Of a DNA stretch of 8,064 nucleotides, positions 6,216 to 8,064 are shown piece after piece (position 1 is the stretch's first letter; each line of letters begins with the position of its first letter). The notes under the pieces were generated by a model. The model did not search any database. It saw only the letters and a program-made list of their open reading frames with translations, and was not told the origin of the DNA. The stretch comes from Thermoplasmata archaeon. Its GTDB lineage: Archaea; Thermoplasmatota; Thermoplasmata; Thermoplasmatales; Thermoplasmataceae. The position numbers and the translations under genes are program-made. The DNA lies in contig JAKAAK010000143.1 in NCBI GenBank assembly GCA_021797025.1, positions 1-8,064 of the forward strand. The letters run 5' to 3'.

Positions 6216-7333
6216 TTATTATCCAGTTTTCTTTCTCCCTGGCCCCTGTAAATTGCCCTAGGGCGTATGAGCCTTTCCTGTGTCTCCACATATTCTGTGA
6301 TATGTGCAAGTATCCCGGATACCCTGGAAAGCCCGAAGAGTGTGGTAAACATATCTACAGGGAAACCTATGGCCTTAAAAACAATTCCGGAGTAAAAATC
6401 TGTATTGGTGTATATGCCCCTGGCACCGAATGCATTGACCCCTGTATCTTCCAGTTTCTTTGCAGTTGCAAGAATGTTTTTCACTTCATCTGTTGTAGCA
6501 AGCATATCCGCATATTTTTTGAAGGTTTTCAATCTGGGATCGTATGTCCTGTAAACCCGGTGCCCGAAGCCGACCAGCCTCCTCTTTCCGTTTATTATAT
6601 TGTCATTGAACCATTTATCAACGTTTTCAGGGCTCCCTATTTCCAGGAATTGCCTGTATGCCCCCTCTGCGGCACCGCCGTGAAGTGGACCTCTCAATGC
6701 TGTAACAGCCGATGCCAGTGCAGAATACATATCAGATAATGTTGAAGCGGTAACCAGTGCTGCAGTAGTTGATGCGGGTATTTCATGATCCATATACAGT
6801 ATCAGTGCAGAATCCATCGCCTTTATCTGGTTTTTGTTAGCGCTGCCGAAGCACGCCCTGAGAAATGTTTCCGCATAGGTTTCGTATGGATCAGGGTCTA
6901 TAATATTATCTCCTTCCTTTATTCTGTATATATTTGCAACCATGGAGAGTACCTGGCCCAGTATTTCGGGAATTTTTTCCCTGTCATTTTCCTTAGTGTA
7001 TTTATAATTCAGCTCCTCAGATGCCTTTGCAGAAAGCAGTGTCTGGAGCATCCCCAGAGCATCGGATCTCTCCGGCATTGCCAGAAGTATATTTTTTAAA
7101 TAATCAGCAAGAACAAGGTTTGAATTAATTTTATCCCTGAATTCCGTTAGTTCCTTTGTATCGGGGAATTTACCGAATAGCATTAAATATGACACGGCTT
7201 CGAAGGACGATTTCTCTGCCAGATCATTTATATCGTATCCACGGTAACGCATGATTCCCTTGTTGCCGTCTATATATGTCAGTTCAGTATATTTTATGTA
7301 AACATTTTCTAATCCAGGGCTTATTTCTTCCAT
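6212..7333 (-). CDS. gltA: Citrate synthase
   Basis: This 373-aa type I citrate synthase is of the short archaeal kind, close in length to the Thermoplasma acidophilum enzyme. It condenses acetyl-CoA with oxaloacetate to give citrate at the entry to the citric acid cycle, in the cytoplasm. The catalytic triad is visible: H218 in GPLHGGAAEGAY, H258 in GFGHRVYRTYDPR, and D312 in NTDFYSG. Oxaloacetate and CoA contacts are expected from H183 (MDHEIPAS), R267 (DPR), R337 (SRVSG) and R357 (RPR). MRYRGYDINDLAE (28-40) is the usual N-terminal signature. The ATG at 7333 has a TATA box about 22 nt upstream inside the 29-bp gap from the preceding hydrolase gene, so it is likely promoted independently. 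A 2-methylcitrate synthase activity is possible, because the two are hard to separate by motif, but plain citrate synthase is the better call. Confidence 0.95.
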   Translation of the reverse strand: MEEISPGLENVYIKYTELTYIDGNKGIMRYRGYDINDLAEKSSFEAVSYLMLFGKFPDTKELTEFRDKINSNLVLADYLKNILLAMPERSDALGMLQTLLSAKASEELNYKYTKENDREKIPEILGQVLSMVANIYRIKEGDNIIDPDPYETYAETFLRACFGSANKNQIKAMDSALILYMDHEIPASTTAALVTASTLSDMYSALASAVTALRGPLHGGAAEGAYRQFLEIGSPENVDKWFNDNIINGKRRLVGFGHRVYRTYDPRLKTFKKYADMLATTDEVKNILATAKKLEDTGVNAFGARGIYTNTDFYSGIVFKAIGFPVDMFTTLFGLSRVSGILAHITEYVETQERLIRPRAIYRGQGERKLDNN

Positions 7334-7351
7334 GTATTGTAATGCATTAAA

Positions 7352-7359
7352 TATATAAA
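7352..7359 (-). promoter_or_regulatory. TATA box for citrate synthase
   Basis: TTTATATA on the minus strand is centred about 22 nt before the ATG at 7333, in the 29-bp gap after the hydrolase stop codon. It is identical in sequence to the box of the membrane-protein gene. No ribosome-binding site is present, fitting a leaderless or nearly leaderless mRNA. Confidence 0.6.
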
Positions 7360-7362
7360 AGC

Positions 7363-7977
7363 TTAAACACTCTTCCGGAAATCCATTATATTTCCGTGGC
7401 CGGGAAGAATAAGGAAATGCATTGATTCTATATATTTTACGGACTTGCCTGCGGCATTAGCATCCACAGAAAATGCTTTATTGTATCCGGGCTTGCCATG
7501 CAGATTGACAGCAGCATCTCCAGAAAATATTATTTTCTCATCCTGAACTGTGTATGATGTCGAATCCCTGGTGTGCCCGGGAGTTTTCATATAATTTATT
7601 CCCGTAAAGGACATTTCAGATACCGGCCTGATTTCTTTCACTGATTTAGCATGCATTATCATTGAGGCTATCTTCGGAGGCAATGGCTTTGACGGTATTT
7701 TCTCCATGCCGGATATTATGCTTTCTTCATTGACAGGAACATATATCTCCATTTTATACCGGGAATAAATCGAAAGCAAACCGCCAACATGGTCCGGATG
7801 ATAATGAGTAATCAGTACAGCGTCCGGCCTGATTTTATTGTTTTCAAGGTAAGAAACAATTTTTTTACCGGATCCAGGAGTTCCGGCATCGACTATAATC
7901 TTTTCATCCTTATAATCAATAAGATAAGAATTTGCCATGGCACCGTCTATTCTTTCAACGTTATCGGAAATTTTCAT
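7363..7977 (-). CDS. Metallo-beta-lactamase-fold hydrolase
   Basis: This 204-aa protein carries the complete MBL metal-site set. THYHPDH (57-63) is the HxHxDH motif, with H58, H60, D62 and H63. PGHT (H135), SGD (D154) and PGHG (H194) follow, and VDAG (D30) is the usual early strand motif. Spacing and size resemble the glyoxalase II-like single-domain hydrolases. There is no C-terminal beta-CASP, flavodoxin or other added domain, so RNase J/CPSF-type or flavoprotein roles are unlikely. The family hydrolyses thioesters, lactones and other esters through a two-metal site; the substrate here cannot be named. The protein has no signal peptide and is probably cytoplasmic. The start is ATG at 7977, preceded by an A/T-rich box about 23 nt away. 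The citrate synthase gene follows 29 bp downstream on the same strand but has its own promoter, so a functional link is only suggested by position. Confidence 0.88.
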   Translation of the reverse strand: MKISDNVERIDGAMANSYLIDYKDEKIIVDAGTPGSGKKIVSYLENNKIRPDAVLITHYHPDHVGGLLSIYSRYKMEIYVPVNEESIISGMEKIPSKPLPPKIASMIMHAKSVKEIRPVSEMSFTGINYMKTPGHTRDSTSYTVQDEKIIFSGDAAVNLHGKPGYNKAFSVDANAAGKSVKYIESMHFLILPGHGNIMDFRKSV

Positions 7978-7993
7978 AAATAAACAGGAATAA

Positions 7994-8005
7994 TATATTA
8001 ATAAA
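7994..8005 (-). promoter_or_regulatory. TATA-like box for the MBL-fold hydrolase gene
   Basis: TTTATTAATATA on the minus strand is centred about 23 nt upstream of the ATG at 7977. The exact core is ambiguous because the surrounding 20 bases are almost all A or T. Spacing again predicts a leaderless transcript. Confidence 0.45.
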
Positions 8006-8019
8006 TTTATCCATTGATT

Positions 8020-8064
8020 CTAATTTTTATCTGCAATGGTTTTATCAAAATCCTGGTAAAAATC
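8020..8064 (-). CDS. Probable C-terminal end of an unidentified gene (enters from the right edge)
   Basis: From the right edge one minus-strand frame reads DFYQDFDKTIADKN and then stops (TAG at 8022-8020). The composition is protein-like and the stop falls just before the hydrolase promoter, leaving a gap like those between the other minus-strand genes. Fourteen residues cannot identify a family, and a chance open frame of this length is common, so this call rests mainly on the spacing. Confidence 0.35.
   Translation of the reverse strand, partial: DFYQDFDKTIADKN

Noticed and set aside
6302..7099. Two plus-strand frames (145 and 104 codons), cysteine-rich, opposite citrate synthase
   Set aside because: The cysteines come from reading the complement of alanine and threonine codons. 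The opposite strand has all citrate synthase catalytic motifs.
7363..7977. Hydrolase as an RNase J or CPSF-type nuclease
   Set aside because: The protein ends ten residues after the last metal-binding histidine motif and lacks a beta-CASP insert, so a small esterase-type hydrolase is the better reading.

Overview
This window looks like a chromosomal segment from a Thermoplasmatales-type archaeon (the Thermoplasma / Ferroplasma / Cuniculiplasma group). Three things suggest this. The citrate synthase is of the short Thermoplasma type. Several genes have an A/T-rich TATA-like box about 22-27 nt upstream of the start codon with no Shine-Dalgarno sequence, the pattern of leaderless archaeal transcripts. 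The large surface protein is cysteine-free and rich in N-glycosylation sequons. The assignment is inferred from style and is not backed by a database match.

Layout, left to right. Positions 1-67 (minus) hold the first codons of a gene that runs off the left edge, with its own promoter. Positions 135-2429 (minus) encode a 764-aa polytopic membrane protein with a very large Ser/Asn/Gly-rich outer domain. Positions 2461-3603 (minus) encode a class I aminotransferase of the aspartate aminotransferase type. Positions 3604-5486 form a visibly more A+T-rich accessory patch. It holds a badly decayed DDE transposase (plus strand, about 3737-4160), an unrecognised 269-codon gene (4202-5011, minus), and a 450-bp stretch with only gene-like scraps. 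Positions 5487-6215 (plus) encode an SbcD/Mre11-related (ICC-like) metallophosphoesterase. It converges on citrate synthase (6212-7333, minus), and the two stop codons overlap by 4 nt. Positions 7363-7977 (minus) encode a metallo-beta-lactamase-fold hydrolase. The last 45 nt probably hold the 3' end of another minus-strand gene.

The conserved genes are packed head to tail on the minus strand with gaps of only 29-31 nt in two cases, yet each small gap carries its own TATA box. They therefore read as individually promoted housekeeping genes rather than one operon. Citrate synthase (oxaloacetate + acetyl-CoA) and the aminotransferase (oxaloacetate/2-oxoglutarate exchange with amino acids) are metabolically related but not adjacent. 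Their proximity is weak evidence for any functional link.

No complete new multi-gene system is visible. The most interesting unknowns are the orphan 269-aa protein in the transposon-scarred patch, which may carry bacterial-PH-like motifs, and the giant surface protein.
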